From assembly GCA_035533275.1 (NCBI GenBank), contig DATLUD010000077.1, positions 1 through 64,000 on the forward strand: a stretch of DNA of 64,000 nt. The letters are read 5' to 3'. The notes below the pieces were generated by a model. It worked only from the letters and a program-made list of their open reading frames with translations, had not been told where the DNA came from and ran no database searches. Origin of the DNA: SCRA01 sp035533275 (GTDB taxonomy: Bacteria > Vulcanimicrobiota > Vulcanimicrobiia > Vulcanimicrobiales > SCRA01). The position numbers and the translations under genes are program-made. The first letter of the stretch is position 1, and the number at the start of each line of letters is the position of its first letter. This document shows positions 8,240-17,130 of this stretch, piece after piece.

Positions 8240-8730
8240 CACGGCCGCCGTTCGGGCATCACGATCCGCTCGAAGAACCGCAGGATGCGCGTGGTCGCGA
8301 AGTCCGCCTCGACGAGCGGCTCGGTGAGGATCGTCCGCATGCCGAGCAGCTTCGCGCCAAGCACGTCGGTGAAGAGCTGATCGCCAATCACCACGGTTTG
8401 CGCAGGGGGCGTCCCCAGCAGGGCCATCGCTCGCCGGAACGCCCCGGGCAGGGGCTTGAGGGCGCTGGGGACACAGGCGATGCCTGCCGCTTGGGCCACC
8501 GCCCCCACCCGCTCGGGAAAGTTGTTCGAGAGGAGGACCAGCCGCAAGCCCCGCTCACGCGCGCGCTCCAGCCACGCCTCGTGATCGGGCGGCAGGTGCA
8601 TCTGACGGTAGCCGACGAGCGTGTTGTCGAGGTCCACGATCACGCCCTGCGCGCCTGAGGCACACAGATCATCGATCGAGACGTCGGCGAGGGTCTGAGC
8701 CTGCGCGTCGGGTCGAAGGAACGAAAACAC
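8239..8730 (-). CDS. YqeG-family HAD-IIIA phosphatase
   Basis: A 163-residue protein of the YqeG family of class III HAD phosphatases. The catalytic DLDNTLVGY (nucleophile and second Asp), the LLSNN serine motif, a lysine in SALKPLP and the acidic GDQLFTDVLGA motif are all present. The start is placed at GTG 8730, because FLRPDAQAQTLADVSIDDL matches the usual N-terminus of the family. A longer in-frame reading to 8790 would overlap glpX by 41 bases. The physiological substrate of YqeG is poorly defined; some relatives are phosphatidylglycerophosphatases. It lies between glpX and aroE and overlaps aroE by one base. Confidence 0.85.
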   Translation of the reverse strand: MFSFLRPDAQAQTLADVSIDDLCASGAQGVIVDLDNTLVGYRQMHLPPDHEAWLERARERGLRLVLLSNNFPERVGAVAQAAGIACVPSALKPLPGAFRRAMALLGTPPAQTVVIGDQLFTDVLGAKLLGMRTILTEPLVEADFATTRILRFFERIVMPERRP

Positions 8731-8749
8731 TCCTGACCGTGAGCGCCGG

Positions 8750-9754
8750 CTAGCCGAGCTGAGCTCCCCCGGGCCGGAACGGGCGCGCACCCAGGCGATG
8801 CGTCGACTCGACGAACCGGATGGTGCCCGTGGCCGCGTGCATGATGATCGAGTGCGTCTTCGCGCCGTTGCCGAAGAAACGCACGCCGCGGCAGAGATCG
8901 CCGTCCGTGATGCCCGTGGCGCAGAAGACCACGTCTTTGCCGATCACGAGATCGTCGATGGCGAGCACGCGGTCCAGGTCGCCGAATCCCATGGCTTTGG
9001 CGCGCTCCGCCTCTTGCTCGTTGCGAGGCTTCAGGCGCCCGAAGAAGCCGCCGCCCAGGCACTTGAGCGCCGCGGCCGCGAGCACGCCCTCGGGGGCGCC
9101 GCCGATGCCCATCGCCGCGTGGATCCCGGTGCCCTCGATGGCGGTGGCGATGCAGGCGTCCACGTCGCCGTCGGAGATCAGCTTGATGCGCGCACCAGCC
9201 GCGCGAACCTCGTCGATCAGCTCTTTATGGCGCGGCCGGTCGAGGATCACGACGGTGACGTCTCCGATGGCGCGCTCCAGCGCGTTGGCAACGGCCTCGA
9301 GGTTGTCCCTCACGGTCGCGTCGATGTGGACGTATGGCGCGGCCTTCGGTCCCACCGCCAGCTTCTGCATGTAGGAATCGGGAGCGTGGAGGAGTCCGCC
9401 GCGCTCGGATACCGCCAGCACCGCGATCGAGTTGGGCAAGCCGTTGGCCACGAGGTTCGTCCCCTCGACCGGATCGACGGCGATGTCGACGCGCGGCCCG
9501 CCGGCGCCGACCTCCTCGCCGATGAAGAGCATCGGTGCCTCGTCCCGCTCGCCCTCGCCGATCACCACGCGCCCCGAGATCTTCATCTCGTTGAGCGTCT
9601 CGCGCATCGTCTCGACGGCTGAGGCGTCGGCTTCGTCGCGCTGCCCCTTGCCCATGAGCCGAGAGGCAGCCAGGGCAGCCGCCTCGGTCACCTTCACGAA
9701 GTCCAGCGTATCCACGACGCTCTCCGGCGCCAGTGTCGGTGTCAAGGTGGCCAT
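8750..9754 (-). CDS. glpX: Class II fructose-1,6-bisphosphatase GlpX
   Basis: GlpX dephosphorylates fructose 1,6-bisphosphate in gluconeogenesis (and sedoheptulose bisphosphate in some bacteria). The 334-residue protein carries VVIGEGERDEAPMLFIGEE with metal-binding acids, VDPVEGTNL, then RHKELIDEVR and the GGAPEGVLAA signature. The longer in-frame reading to 9907 adds residues unlike the family. ATG at 9754 has AGAGGAG upstream and gives the conserved N-terminus. It heads a glpX-yqeG-aroE operon, with 19 bases between glpX and yqeG. Lithium-insensitive class II enzymes are often the only FBPase in such genomes, though that cannot be judged here. Confidence 0.93.
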   Translation of the reverse strand: MATLTPTLAPESVVDTLDFVKVTEAAALAASRLMGKGQRDEADASAVETMRETLNEMKISGRVVIGEGERDEAPMLFIGEEVGAGGPRVDIAVDPVEGTNLVANGLPNSIAVLAVSERGGLLHAPDSYMQKLAVGPKAAPYVHIDATVRDNLEAVANALERAIGDVTVVILDRPRHKELIDEVRAAGARIKLISDGDVDACIATAIEGTGIHAAMGIGGAPEGVLAAAALKCLGGGFFGRLKPRNEQEAERAKAMGFGDLDRVLAIDDLVIGKDVVFCATGITDGDLCRGVRFFGNGAKTHSIIMHAATGTIRFVESTHRLGARPFRPGGAQLG

Positions 9755-9948
9755 GGCTGCGAGCTCCTCTCCATCGTTGTCCCGTTCGAGACGAAAAAAA
9801 TTGGCAGATTGATGCGAAATCCCTTGGAACCCATTACCCCACCGCCATGGGTCGCCAGGGGCACCGCAAGAGAGACCAGAAGCCTCCCGGACCATGACGG
9901 AGCGCACGTATCACGCGAGACCTTTATGCACCTTGGGGTCGAGTTCCC

Positions 9949-11469
9949 ATGGCTGAACATGCCCCCGGAACCGGCTCCCGACCCCTTTCCCAGGGGCTTC
10001 TTTATGCGGCGGGGACGATGCCCCTTGTCACCGTCGCGGGCGCGGGCCTTACCCTCGGCTTCTTCGGCTGGTTCGCGCTGGTCTCGCACGTGCAGGCCCT
10101 GCTGGCCGTCACCGACGCGATCCTCGTGCTCGCGCTCCCGCTCGGCATGGTCGGCGCCTTGGCCGCTTGGCAATGGTACGCCCACTACTTCGCGGGGCGC
10201 GCCGGCATCTCGCACCGCACGGCGCTCGCCGTGGACGCCTGGAGCTTCGTACCGCTCTATCTGCTGTGGCTTCCCTTGGCCCTGATGCCCGTACGGGCGA
10301 TCTCCGAGGGCCCCGTCCTCATCGCCACCATCGCGATCTGGTGCGCTGCCAAGCTGGCCGCCGCCTCCCGCTTCAACCAGACGGTGCGCGAGGTGACGGT
10401 CACCTACCTCGTGACCCGCATCCCGCTGATCATCATTGCTCTGCTCGGAGCGACGCTGATCGGCCAGCGCGCGGGCACGCACTGGTCCGCCTCGCACGAT
10501 CTGCTGCTGACGGTCTGGGGACGCTGGGACGCGCAGCACTACATCGAGATCGCCTCCCACGGCTACCGCGGCACGAACATGGCTTTTTTCCCCTTATATC
10601 CGCTGCTGCTGGCGATCATCGGCAAAGTCACCGGCTCCCACCTCGTGGCAGGCCTGATCGTCTCGAACGTCGCGCTCTACGTGGGGTTGCTGTTCTTCTA
10701 CAAGCTCGTGGAGCACGAGCTGCGCGACCGCCGCGTGGCGTATCGCGCCGTCTTCTACATCTCCGTCTTCCCCACGGCGATCTTCTTCTCGGCGGTTTAC
10801 ACGGAGTCGCTCTTCTTCGCGCTGACGGTCGCCTCGTTCTACTACATTCGCGAGCGCAAGTGGCTGCTCGCCGGCGTGATCGGCGCCTTCGCCTCAGCGA
10901 CGCGCGTCGAGGGCATCCTGCTGTTCGTGCCGTTTGCCATGGAGTGGTGGTCGGCCCACCGCAACGGCGAGAGCTTCTCGTGGCGCAGCCTCCTGGGCAT
11001 CTGCCTGGTGCCGGGCGGCCTTCTGGCATACATGGCCTACCTGTGGGTCCTCGTCGGCGATCCGCTCTACTTCTCGCACGTGCAGTGGCACTGGAACCGC
11101 CATCTTGCGCCGCCGTGGGTCAGCGTCCTCAACGGCATCCACCTCGTCACCCACGCACATCTCCAGCAGACGGTCGCCTACCAGTCGATCGAGCTGGTCT
11201 TCACGGCCTTCATGCTCGTGATGCTGGTGCTCGGCTTCAAGGCGCTGCGGCCGTCCTATTGGATCTACATGCTGCTCTCGACCGTCGTGCCGCTCTCCAC
11301 CTCGAGCCTGATGAGCATGCCGCGCTTTGCGCTGGTGCTCTTTCCGATCTTCATGCTCTTGGCCATCTGGGGCAAGCGCCCCGCCATCAACAACGCCGTC
11401 ATGGCGTTCAGCCTGCCGCTCTTGGGTCTCTTCACCGTCCTCTTCGCCGATTGGTACTGGATCGCGTAG
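9949..11469 (+). CDS. PIG-V/GT76-like integral membrane mannosyltransferase
   Basis: A 506-residue polytopic membrane protein with roughly a dozen hydrophobic segments. The key motif is WGRWDAQHYIEIASHGY (around residues 188-204), followed by AFFPLYPLL. This pattern is characteristic of PIG-V (GT76) mannosyltransferases and their bacterial relatives, which use a polyprenyl-phosphate sugar on the outer face of the membrane. A conserved TESLF loop and a SATRVEG motif also fit. It begins a three-gene run with a GtrA-like flippase and a GT39-like glycosyltransferase, which fits a membrane-linked glycosylation pathway. The donor is probably a polyprenyl-phosphate hexose; acceptor unknown. The downstream GTG overlaps its TAG by one base. 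Confidence 0.8.
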   Translation: MAEHAPGTGSRPLSQGLLYAAGTMPLVTVAGAGLTLGFFGWFALVSHVQALLAVTDAILVLALPLGMVGALAAWQWYAHYFAGRAGISHRTALAVDAWSFVPLYLLWLPLALMPVRAISEGPVLIATIAIWCAAKLAAASRFNQTVREVTVTYLVTRIPLIIIALLGATLIGQRAGTHWSASHDLLLTVWGRWDAQHYIEIASHGYRGTNMAFFPLYPLLLAIIGKVTGSHLVAGLIVSNVALYVGLLFFYKLVEHELRDRRVAYRAVFYISVFPTAIFFSAVYTESLFFALTVASFYYIRERKWLLAGVIGAFASATRVEGILLFVPFAMEWWSAHRNGESFSWRSLLGICLVPGGLLAYMAYLWVLVGDPLYFSHVQWHWNRHLAPPWVSVLNGIHLVTHAHLQQTVAYQSIELVFTAFMLVMLVLGFKALRPSYWIYMLLSTVVPLSTSSLMSMPRFALVLFPIFMLLAIWGKRPAINNAVMAFSLPLLGLFTVLFADWYWIA

Positions 11470-11894
11470 TGTCGACACACCGCAACATCATCTCCGCGGC
11501 GCTATCGCGCCGGGGCGTGCGTCAGTTCGTCAAATTCGCCTTCGTCGGAGCCAGCGGCTTCCTCGTCAACCTCGTGGTCTTCACCATCCTGGAGAACAGG
11601 ACGCACTTCCCATTCTGGCTCGACTTCTCCATCGGCTTCATGCTGGGCGGCGTCTCGAACTACGCGCTGAACCGCGTGTGGACGTTTCGCTCGAGCGGGC
11701 ACCCCGGGCGTGAGGGCATGCAGTTCCTCACGGTGTCGTTCATGGCGCTGCTGCTCGGCGATGCCGTCTCGTGGTTCCTCAAGGGTCCGATGAACGTGCA
11801 AGGCAACCACCGCGTCTGGTTCGCCGCAACGGTCTCCGGCATGTTCCTCAACTTCTTCGTGAACAAGTACTGGACGTTCAGGGAACGGGCGTGA
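11469..11894 (+). CDS. GtrA-family membrane protein
   Basis: A 141-residue protein with four hydrophobic segments and the GtrA signature FVKFAFVGASGFLVNL, then a NYALNRVWTF motif in the second hairpin and FFVNKYWTF at the end. GtrA proteins are thought to flip undecaprenyl-phosphate sugars across the membrane for surface glycosylation. The GTG start at 11469 overlaps the upstream TAG, and the stop overlaps the next GTG (GTGA), so it is translationally coupled on both sides. The pairing of GtrA with two membrane glycosyltransferases is a strong functional context. Confidence 0.9.
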   Translation: MSTHRNIISAALSRRGVRQFVKFAFVGASGFLVNLVVFTILENRTHFPFWLDFSIGFMLGGVSNYALNRVWTFRSSGHPGREGMQFLTVSFMALLLGDAVSWFLKGPMNVQGNHRVWFAATVSGMFLNFFVNKYWTFRERA

Positions 11895-13504
11895 CGTTCC
11901 GGGTCGCTCTGGCCGGCGCACTCCTCTTGGGCCTGGTGCTGCGCCTGCACGGGATCCACAACCCGCTGCTCGATCACCCGTCGTGGCGACAAGGCGACAC
12001 CGCTTCGATCGCGCGGAACTTCGCCGCGCTGCGCTACAACCCGCTCTTTCCCCAAACCAACTACGACGGCCCGCCGCCGAACTATGTGGAGCTGGAGCTG
12101 CAGATCGTCCCGTTCCTGGCGGCGACGCTCTACAAGATCTTCGGCGTCCACGAGGTCTTCGGGCGGCTGCTGACGATCGCGTTCTCGCTGGGGACCGTCG
12201 CGGCGGTTGGCCTCTTCGCGCGGCGCCTCTTCGCCAGCGGCGTGGCAGGAGCCGCCGCCGCCCTCATCTTCGCCATCCTGCCGGGCAGCATGTACTACGG
12301 GCGCACGTTCATGCCCGATACGACCATGGTCTTCTTTCTCTCGGCGGCGCTCTACGCGACGTGGCGTTGGTTCGAAGACCATGACGGAGCGCTGGACCGC
12401 GTCTGGCAGCCGGCGGTTCTGGCTCTGGCCGCATTCTTGGCCAAGCCCGTCGCGCTGTTGGCGGCCGTCCCGATCGCCGCGATGGGAATCGCGCGCCACG
12501 GGACGCGGGCAACGCTCTCGCGGGCCTCAACGTGGGTCTATGCCGCCATCGCCGTCCTGCCCTTGGCCGCCTATCTCCGGTTCGAGCACGCGATCGCCGA
12601 GTGGCATTGGGCCAGCGGCATCACCAGCAAGCACGTGGTGCCCTCGCTCGTCCAGGCGTTGAGCTCGCCTGCCGCATTCGCCGCCAAGCTCACCGCGTTC
12701 TACCGCGAGTGGCACTTCCTCTGGCAGACGATGCTCGGTCCCGTCGGCTGCTTCTTGGCGCTGGCGGGACTCGCTCTCCTGGCCATGCGCGCGATGCGCG
12801 GTGGCGTCGTGCTCTGGTCGTGGCTGGCCGCGGTGGCCGTCTACGGCTATCTCGTCGTCACGGTGGAGCCCGTCGACTACTACCTGTATCCCGTGCTCCC
12901 GCTCGCCGCGCTCTTGGGCGGCGGTGCCGTCGCCTGGCTCTACGAGCGCGCAAAGCCGACCACCGCGCCTGAACGCGCGGCATGGCTGGTTGCCGGCGCG
13001 ATCGTGTTGGCGGGGTCGACGCTCGTCGATCGCCACCGCGTGGCGCCGTACTACGCGTGGCGCACGGGCGTGTACGAGCAGGCGCGCGCTCTGGATCACG
13101 GGCTGCCCAAAGGCGTCCTGGTCGTCATGGGGCACTACGACCCCTCCATCCTCTACTACATCAACCGCTACGGCTGGGAAGAGGATCCGCTCGTCTGGAC
13201 GCCGTTCGACGAAGAGAGCGCCATCAAGAAAGGCGCGCGCTACTTCATCGACGTCGAGCCGGCGCGCTTGCGGCGCAATGCCGATCTCTATCACTGGCTC
13301 CAGCGCTTCCCCGCCGTCTCGCTGCCCGGCGTGCAGTGGAAGGTCTACCACACCGATTACACCGTGCAGATTCCCGGCGCGGAGGCGCGCTGGGAGGCCT
13401 ACCGCAGGCGCGAGCGCGAGGCCGCGCTCAAGCGAACGCGATCCGCAAGCTCGGCCGGCCCGCGCCCTCCAGCCGCGCCTCCCACGTCTCCCCCGGCGCG
13501 ATGA
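11891..13504 (+). CDS. GT39/ArnT-like membrane glycosyltransferase
   Basis: A 537-residue polytopic protein of the GT-C (GT39, dolichyl-phosphate-mannose mannosyltransferase / ArnT) type. After a first membrane helix it shows HPSWRQGDTASIARNF, which matches the DE/RQGD region of the first periplasmic loop, then MYYGRTFMPDTTMVFF. About ten further hydrophobic segments follow, and then a soluble C-terminal domain of about 120 residues. It probably transfers a lipid-linked sugar to protein or polymer outside the membrane. The GTG at 11891 overlaps the gtrA-like stop. The last residues are a Ser/Pro/Ala-rich tail that overlaps, in opposite orientation, the remains of a hydratase gene, so the natural C-terminus may have been extended by readthrough into decayed sequence. 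Confidence 0.82.
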   Translation: MTFRVALAGALLLGLVLRLHGIHNPLLDHPSWRQGDTASIARNFAALRYNPLFPQTNYDGPPPNYVELELQIVPFLAATLYKIFGVHEVFGRLLTIAFSLGTVAAVGLFARRLFASGVAGAAAALIFAILPGSMYYGRTFMPDTTMVFFLSAALYATWRWFEDHDGALDRVWQPAVLALAAFLAKPVALLAAVPIAAMGIARHGTRATLSRASTWVYAAIAVLPLAAYLRFEHAIAEWHWASGITSKHVVPSLVQALSSPAAFAAKLTAFYREWHFLWQTMLGPVGCFLALAGLALLAMRAMRGGVVLWSWLAAVAVYGYLVVTVEPVDYYLYPVLPLAALLGGGAVAWLYERAKPTTAPERAAWLVAGAIVLAGSTLVDRHRVAPYYAWRTGVYEQARALDHGLPKGVLVVMGHYDPSILYYINRYGWEEDPLVWTPFDEESAIKKGARYFIDVEPARLRRNADLYHWLQRFPAVSLPGVQWKVYHTDYTVQIPGAEARWEAYRRREREAALKRTRSASSAGPRPPAAPPTSPPAR

Positions 13505-14121
13505 ATGGCGCCGCCGTCAGCGAGCCCGTGGTGATGATCTCGCCCGGGGCGGGCGGCGCCATGCCGATGCGGTCCGCCAGCTCGACCAGCGCTTCCAGTG
13601 AACGCAACGGCCCACCCAGGACGTTGCGTGCCTCGCCTCGACCGGCGACGACGCCGTCGCACGCCAACTCCACCGAGAAGCTCGACGAGGTCGCCGCCGC
13701 CTGAGGCGTGAACAGGCGCGGCTCGCCCACGATCAGCGCTCCGTGCAAGCCGAAATCCGCGATCGCGTCGGCGGGAGACAGCTCCCATCCGGGATAGTGG
13801 CACTGCACGATCTCGAAGCCCAGGGCCCACCAGTCGATGACGCCGCGCCGAGGCCGAAGACGATCTCCGGCTCGATCCGGGGCTCCACCCGAGCCCGCTC
13901 CAGACCGCCGTATTGGTGAAACCGACCTTCAAGCCGGCGCGCAGACCGCCGGCCTGGGTCCCGCGCTCGGCGAGTATGGTGCCCACGGCGTAGCCGTCAT
14001 CGATCGTGAAGTCCGCGAAGCGCCGGCTCGGAGCGATCGTCTTTCCGCCCGCGCGAGCGGCATCCCAGAGTTCCTCGGCCAGCGCGGTCCGCATCTCGCT
14101 CGACAACGCCATCGCGCTCAT
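13428..14121 (-). pseudogene. Decayed 2-oxopent-4-enoate hydratase / FAH-family gene (two frame breaks)
   Basis: Three pieces of one FAH-superfamily hydratase lie in order but in three different reading frames. Bases 14121 to about 13895 encode the N-terminal part, ending in LKVGFTNTAVW. About 13891 to 13850 encode RVEPRIEPEIVFGL in a second frame. About 13841 to 13428 encode VIDWWALGFEIVQCHYPGW through the normal C-terminus in a third frame. Summed length is near 230 residues against about 260-290 in intact relatives, so short internal deletions probably caused both breaks. Intact members hydrate 2-hydroxypenta-2,4-dienoate or decarboxylate 4-oxalocrotonate in aromatic meta-cleavage. ATG 14121 overlaps the upstream penicillin-acylase stop (ATGA), with a second ATG at 14112. 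Sequencing or assembly error is the alternative. Confidence 0.75.
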
Positions 14122-16478
14122 CTCCTCTCGGGCGCGAGCTGCTGCACGACGAGCCCGCGGCCACCCGACCGTTCCTTCAGGGGCAAGGGCGTCATCGTTC
14201 CTCGAGCCCACGTCGCAAACTGATCCTCGTAGTGCGGGGTTCGAGGACGGCCGCTCTCGCCGAGCGGGAACGACATGCCGCCCTCGCTCCAACGCCCGGC
14301 CTCCCAAACCGCGCGAAAGCTTTGTCCGTACGCCTGGGTCTGGACCTTCACCGAGAAGGCGTCGCCCCAGCCCGGGATGGACGGCGGATCGAAGAGCGTG
14401 ATGCCCAGATTCGCGAGCGGATGGCGCAATCGCGTGGCTCCGGCGAGACGCCACGGCCGCGGGGGCATTCCCGTTTGGCGCTCCGCCGCGCGAAGCGCCC
14501 CCAGCAACAGCGCGTCTCCGTCACCGTTCCCGGCGAACCAGCCCTTCGGACGCTCGCGGAGCGCGCGCAACAGTGGGACGAGCGCCTCGGTCCCGGCGTC
14601 GTCAAGCCACGCCCCGCCAAGCGACGCGCCGAGCACGCGGTCGGCGAACGCACGCTCCGCCTGCATGCGCAAGGCAATCGCCAGCGTGGCTGCTCGCGAG
14701 TCACCCTCGAACCGGCCGTCCCACGCACGCAAGAGCGCGAGCCCTCGCGGGCCGCCGGCCAAAGCGGGGCGGCGCCGGGCCGCGGCCAAGGCGTCGTCGA
14801 CCAGCTCGCGCTCGGGGAGCGAGAGATCGTCGAGTTGGAGGCGCTCCATCTCGCGCACCGTCAACCGCGCGCGGCCAACCAGCTGCGAGCGGATGCGATA
14901 GGCGCGATACGGCGGCGCGAAGGCATCGGTCAGCCGGTAGGGATAGCCCGCGCCGTAGGTACGATCGTTGGCCGTGAAGACCACGGCGTCGCGCGAGGGA
15001 TCCACGTGGGGCAGCTCCCCGAAGGGGACGAAGCCGCGCCACGCATCCACCACGCGGCTCCCGTCGACGACGCCTGTGCCCCAGATCCCGTCGATGGGAA
15101 TCTCCCCCGCCAAGTGATAGGCCACGCGCCCGCGATCGTCGGCAAGGACGAAGTTCTGCGGCGGGCCCGGATACGATCCCAGGGCTCGGAGCGCCTCGCC
15201 CATGGTGGCGGCGCGATCGAGGGCCAGGAACGGCGCGAGCGGCGACTGGGGATCGCGCGCCGTCACCCATGCCGCCGCATACGGCGTGGGCCGGCCGTCG
15301 GGGGTGAGCAGCAAGAAGCCGTGGATCGTCCGGTAGCGCGCGATCACGCGCGTGCGCCCGCCGCGCACCGCGATGCGTTCCCGCCGCGCGGTCGCCGGGA
15401 GCCAGCGCCGCGTGCGGGGATCGAGGTAGGCCAGCCCTCCGCCCGCGAGGCGGCGCAGCTGCTCTCGATAGAGCGTGACCGTCGAGACGGTCCCGTTGGT
15501 CGCCCCCCAGGCAAGATGGGCATTGTGCCCGAGGACGACACCCGGCGTGCCGGGCAGTGAGGCTCCAACGACGTCAAGCCCGGGAGCGCGAAGCCCGATG
15601 GCATACCATACCTGCGGCACGGTGTAGTCCAAATGCGGATCGTTGGCGAGGAGGGCGAGGCCGCTGCGCGTGTGCGCGCCGCCGACTGCCCACTCGTTGC
15701 TGGCCTCCGCATTGCCGTGGCGCAGCGGCAAGAGCGCGGCGGCCTGCGCATCGAGAGCCATCGTCGCCGGATGCGCGAGCGGCGGCATCGTGGCCACGGG
15801 GGCGGGGCGCCCTGAGAGCGGGGCGTCGTAGCGCGGATCCGTGATCGCATAGAGGGCCCTGCCCACCGCACCGCCGACCGCGCGGTCGATGCGCGTGCGC
15901 AGGAGGATCTGGTTCCACGTATGGGTCAGGTCCAGCACCGTCGCCATGCCGCAGAGCAGGGAGTCCTCGGGGCGCCACGGCCGCGGGCGGTAGAGCAAGA
16001 CGCGAAACTCCACCGGCAACGGCCCGCGCGCGATGGCCGCGTTGACCCCCTGAGCGTAGGCATCCAAGGCGAGCCGCTCGTCGGGACGGGCACGGGCGTA
16101 CATCCGGTCCGCCAGCGCCTCCATGCCGATCTCGCGATGGCGCACGTCGATCGCCAGCAAGCCGGGCCCGAAAATCTCCGCCAGACGTCCCGCGACGAAT
16201 CGGCGCACCACGTCCATCTGAAAGAGCCGGCTCTGCGCCTCGAGGTAGCCCTGCGCCTCGAACGCGTCGTGCAGCGAGGCCGCGCGAACGTAGGGGATCC
16301 CGCGCGCGTCGCGCACGACGGTGACGGGATGTTCGAGTCCCGCGATCGAGAGCTCTCCGGAGACCGGCGCGCGCGGCGCCAGCACGCCCCACGAAACGAA
16401 CCATGCGCCGCCCGCGAGGATCACCAGCAACGCGAGCGCGGCCGCCGCGAGCACGGCGCCGCGCGCCACGCGATTCAC
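14118..16478 (-). CDS. Penicillin acylase family Ntn-hydrolase
   Basis: A 786-residue precursor of the penicillin G acylase / acyl-homoserine lactone acylase family (Ntn hydrolases). An N-terminal membrane segment (residues 7-31) would direct export. The alpha-chain starts with VTVVRDARGIPYVRA. Autocatalytic cleavage is predicted before Ser260 in EASNEWAVGG, where the Ser becomes the beta-chain nucleophile. ANDPHL and the oxyanion Asn region (TAND) follow. Such enzymes cleave amide bonds of acyl-homoserine lactones, antibiotics or lipopeptides in the periplasm or outside. The start is GTG 16478, overlapping the lipoprotein stop (GTGA). Sitting behind an M16 protease, a lipid II flippase and a lipoprotein suggests an envelope or acyl-amide role; substrate unknown. 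Confidence 0.87.
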   Translation of the reverse strand: MNRVARGAVLAAAALALLVILAGGAWFVSWGVLAPRAPVSGELSIAGLEHPVTVVRDARGIPYVRAASLHDAFEAQGYLEAQSRLFQMDVVRRFVAGRLAEIFGPGLLAIDVRHREIGMEALADRMYARARPDERLALDAYAQGVNAAIARGPLPVEFRVLLYRPRPWRPEDSLLCGMATVLDLTHTWNQILLRTRIDRAVGGAVGRALYAITDPRYDAPLSGRPAPVATMPPLAHPATMALDAQAAALLPLRHGNAEASNEWAVGGAHTRSGLALLANDPHLDYTVPQVWYAIGLRAPGLDVVGASLPGTPGVVLGHNAHLAWGATNGTVSTVTLYREQLRRLAGGGLAYLDPRTRRWLPATARRERIAVRGGRTRVIARYRTIHGFLLLTPDGRPTPYAAAWVTARDPQSPLAPFLALDRAATMGEALRALGSYPGPPQNFVLADDRGRVAYHLAGEIPIDGIWGTGVVDGSRVVDAWRGFVPFGELPHVDPSRDAVVFTANDRTYGAGYPYRLTDAFAPPYRAYRIRSQLVGRARLTVREMERLQLDDLSLPERELVDDALAAARRRPALAGGPRGLALLRAWDGRFEGDSRAATLAIALRMQAERAFADRVLGASLGGAWLDDAGTEALVPLLRALRERPKGWFAGNGDGDALLLGALRAAERQTGMPPRPWRLAGATRLRHPLANLGITLFDPPSIPGWGDAFSVKVQTQAYGQSFRAVWEAGRWSEGGMSFPLGESGRPRTPHYEDQFATWARGTMTPLPLKERSGGRGLVVQQLAPERR

Positions 16479-17125
16479 GGCAACGGCAACAGCGAGCCGC
16501 CCGTGGATGGAGCGGCACTGCTCGTCTCCGGGAGGCCGGACTCGACGACCTGGCGATACGCGACGAGCCGGTTGGTGCCGCGCGTGGCCTCCGAGATCAG
16601 ATCGTAGGAGTCTCGGATCGCGCTATCGAGGTGGGCGGTGTCGTAGTCGTAGCGGAACGTGTGGAGCTCTTGCAGGATCTGCTTGATAAGCAGATCCTGC
16701 ACGTGATAGGACTGCAAGATCTGCGTGCTAGCCTGCTCGTAGGTCGGAAAGTTCGTCGCGATGATCTGCTTTTGGATCGAGGCCTGCTCGATCTTCTGCT
16801 TGAGCTCCTGCGCCCGTACGCTCTCGGGATCGACCTTCAGGGCAACCTCGAGCGCCTGGAGCGCCTCGCCGAGCTGGCTCTCCTCGAAGAAGCGCTGCGC
16901 CAGGTCGGTCTGCACGCGCGCCAGGCCCGTCCTCGCCCGTTGGTCGTCCGGCGACAAGCGAAGCGCCAACTCGTACTCACGGGCGGCGTCGGGCAGGTTG
17001 CCGGCCGTCAGCGAGGCCGCTCCTTGGGAGAGCCGCGTCTCGACCACCCAATGCTGGATCGAGGAGGCACAACCCGTGGACGAAAGGAGCAACAGCGCCA
17101 GGGCCCCGACGAACAAGGGACGCAT
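16475..17125 (-). CDS. TPR-repeat lipoprotein
   Basis: A 216-residue exported protein. The first 19 residues form a lipoprotein signal peptide ending LLLLSSTGC, so the Cys would be lipid-modified. Residues about 35-105 contain two tetratricopeptide-like helices (NLPDAAREYELALRLSPDD and a second QLGEALQALEVALKVDP unit). The remainder is mostly helical, with possible coiled coil. Together this suggests a scaffold anchored in the membrane. It lies six bases after the amj-type gene and overlaps the penicillin-acylase gene by four bases, so it may tether or chaperone an envelope complex. No specific name can be given. Confidence 0.72.
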   Translation of the reverse strand: MRPLFVGALALLLLSSTGCASSIQHWVVETRLSQGAASLTAGNLPDAAREYELALRLSPDDQRARTGLARVQTDLAQRFFEESQLGEALQALEVALKVDPESVRAQELKQKIEQASIQKQIIATNFPTYEQASTQILQSYHVQDLLIKQILQELHTFRYDYDTAHLDSAIRDSYDLISEATRGTNRLVAYRQVVESGLPETSSAAPSTGGSLLPLP

Positions 17126-17130
17126 CACCG

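Noticed and set aside
10167..11894. Plus-strand open frame of 575 codons
   Set aside because: Only its last 141 codons (the GtrA-like protein) are real. The rest is an out-of-frame shadow of the PIG-V-like gene.
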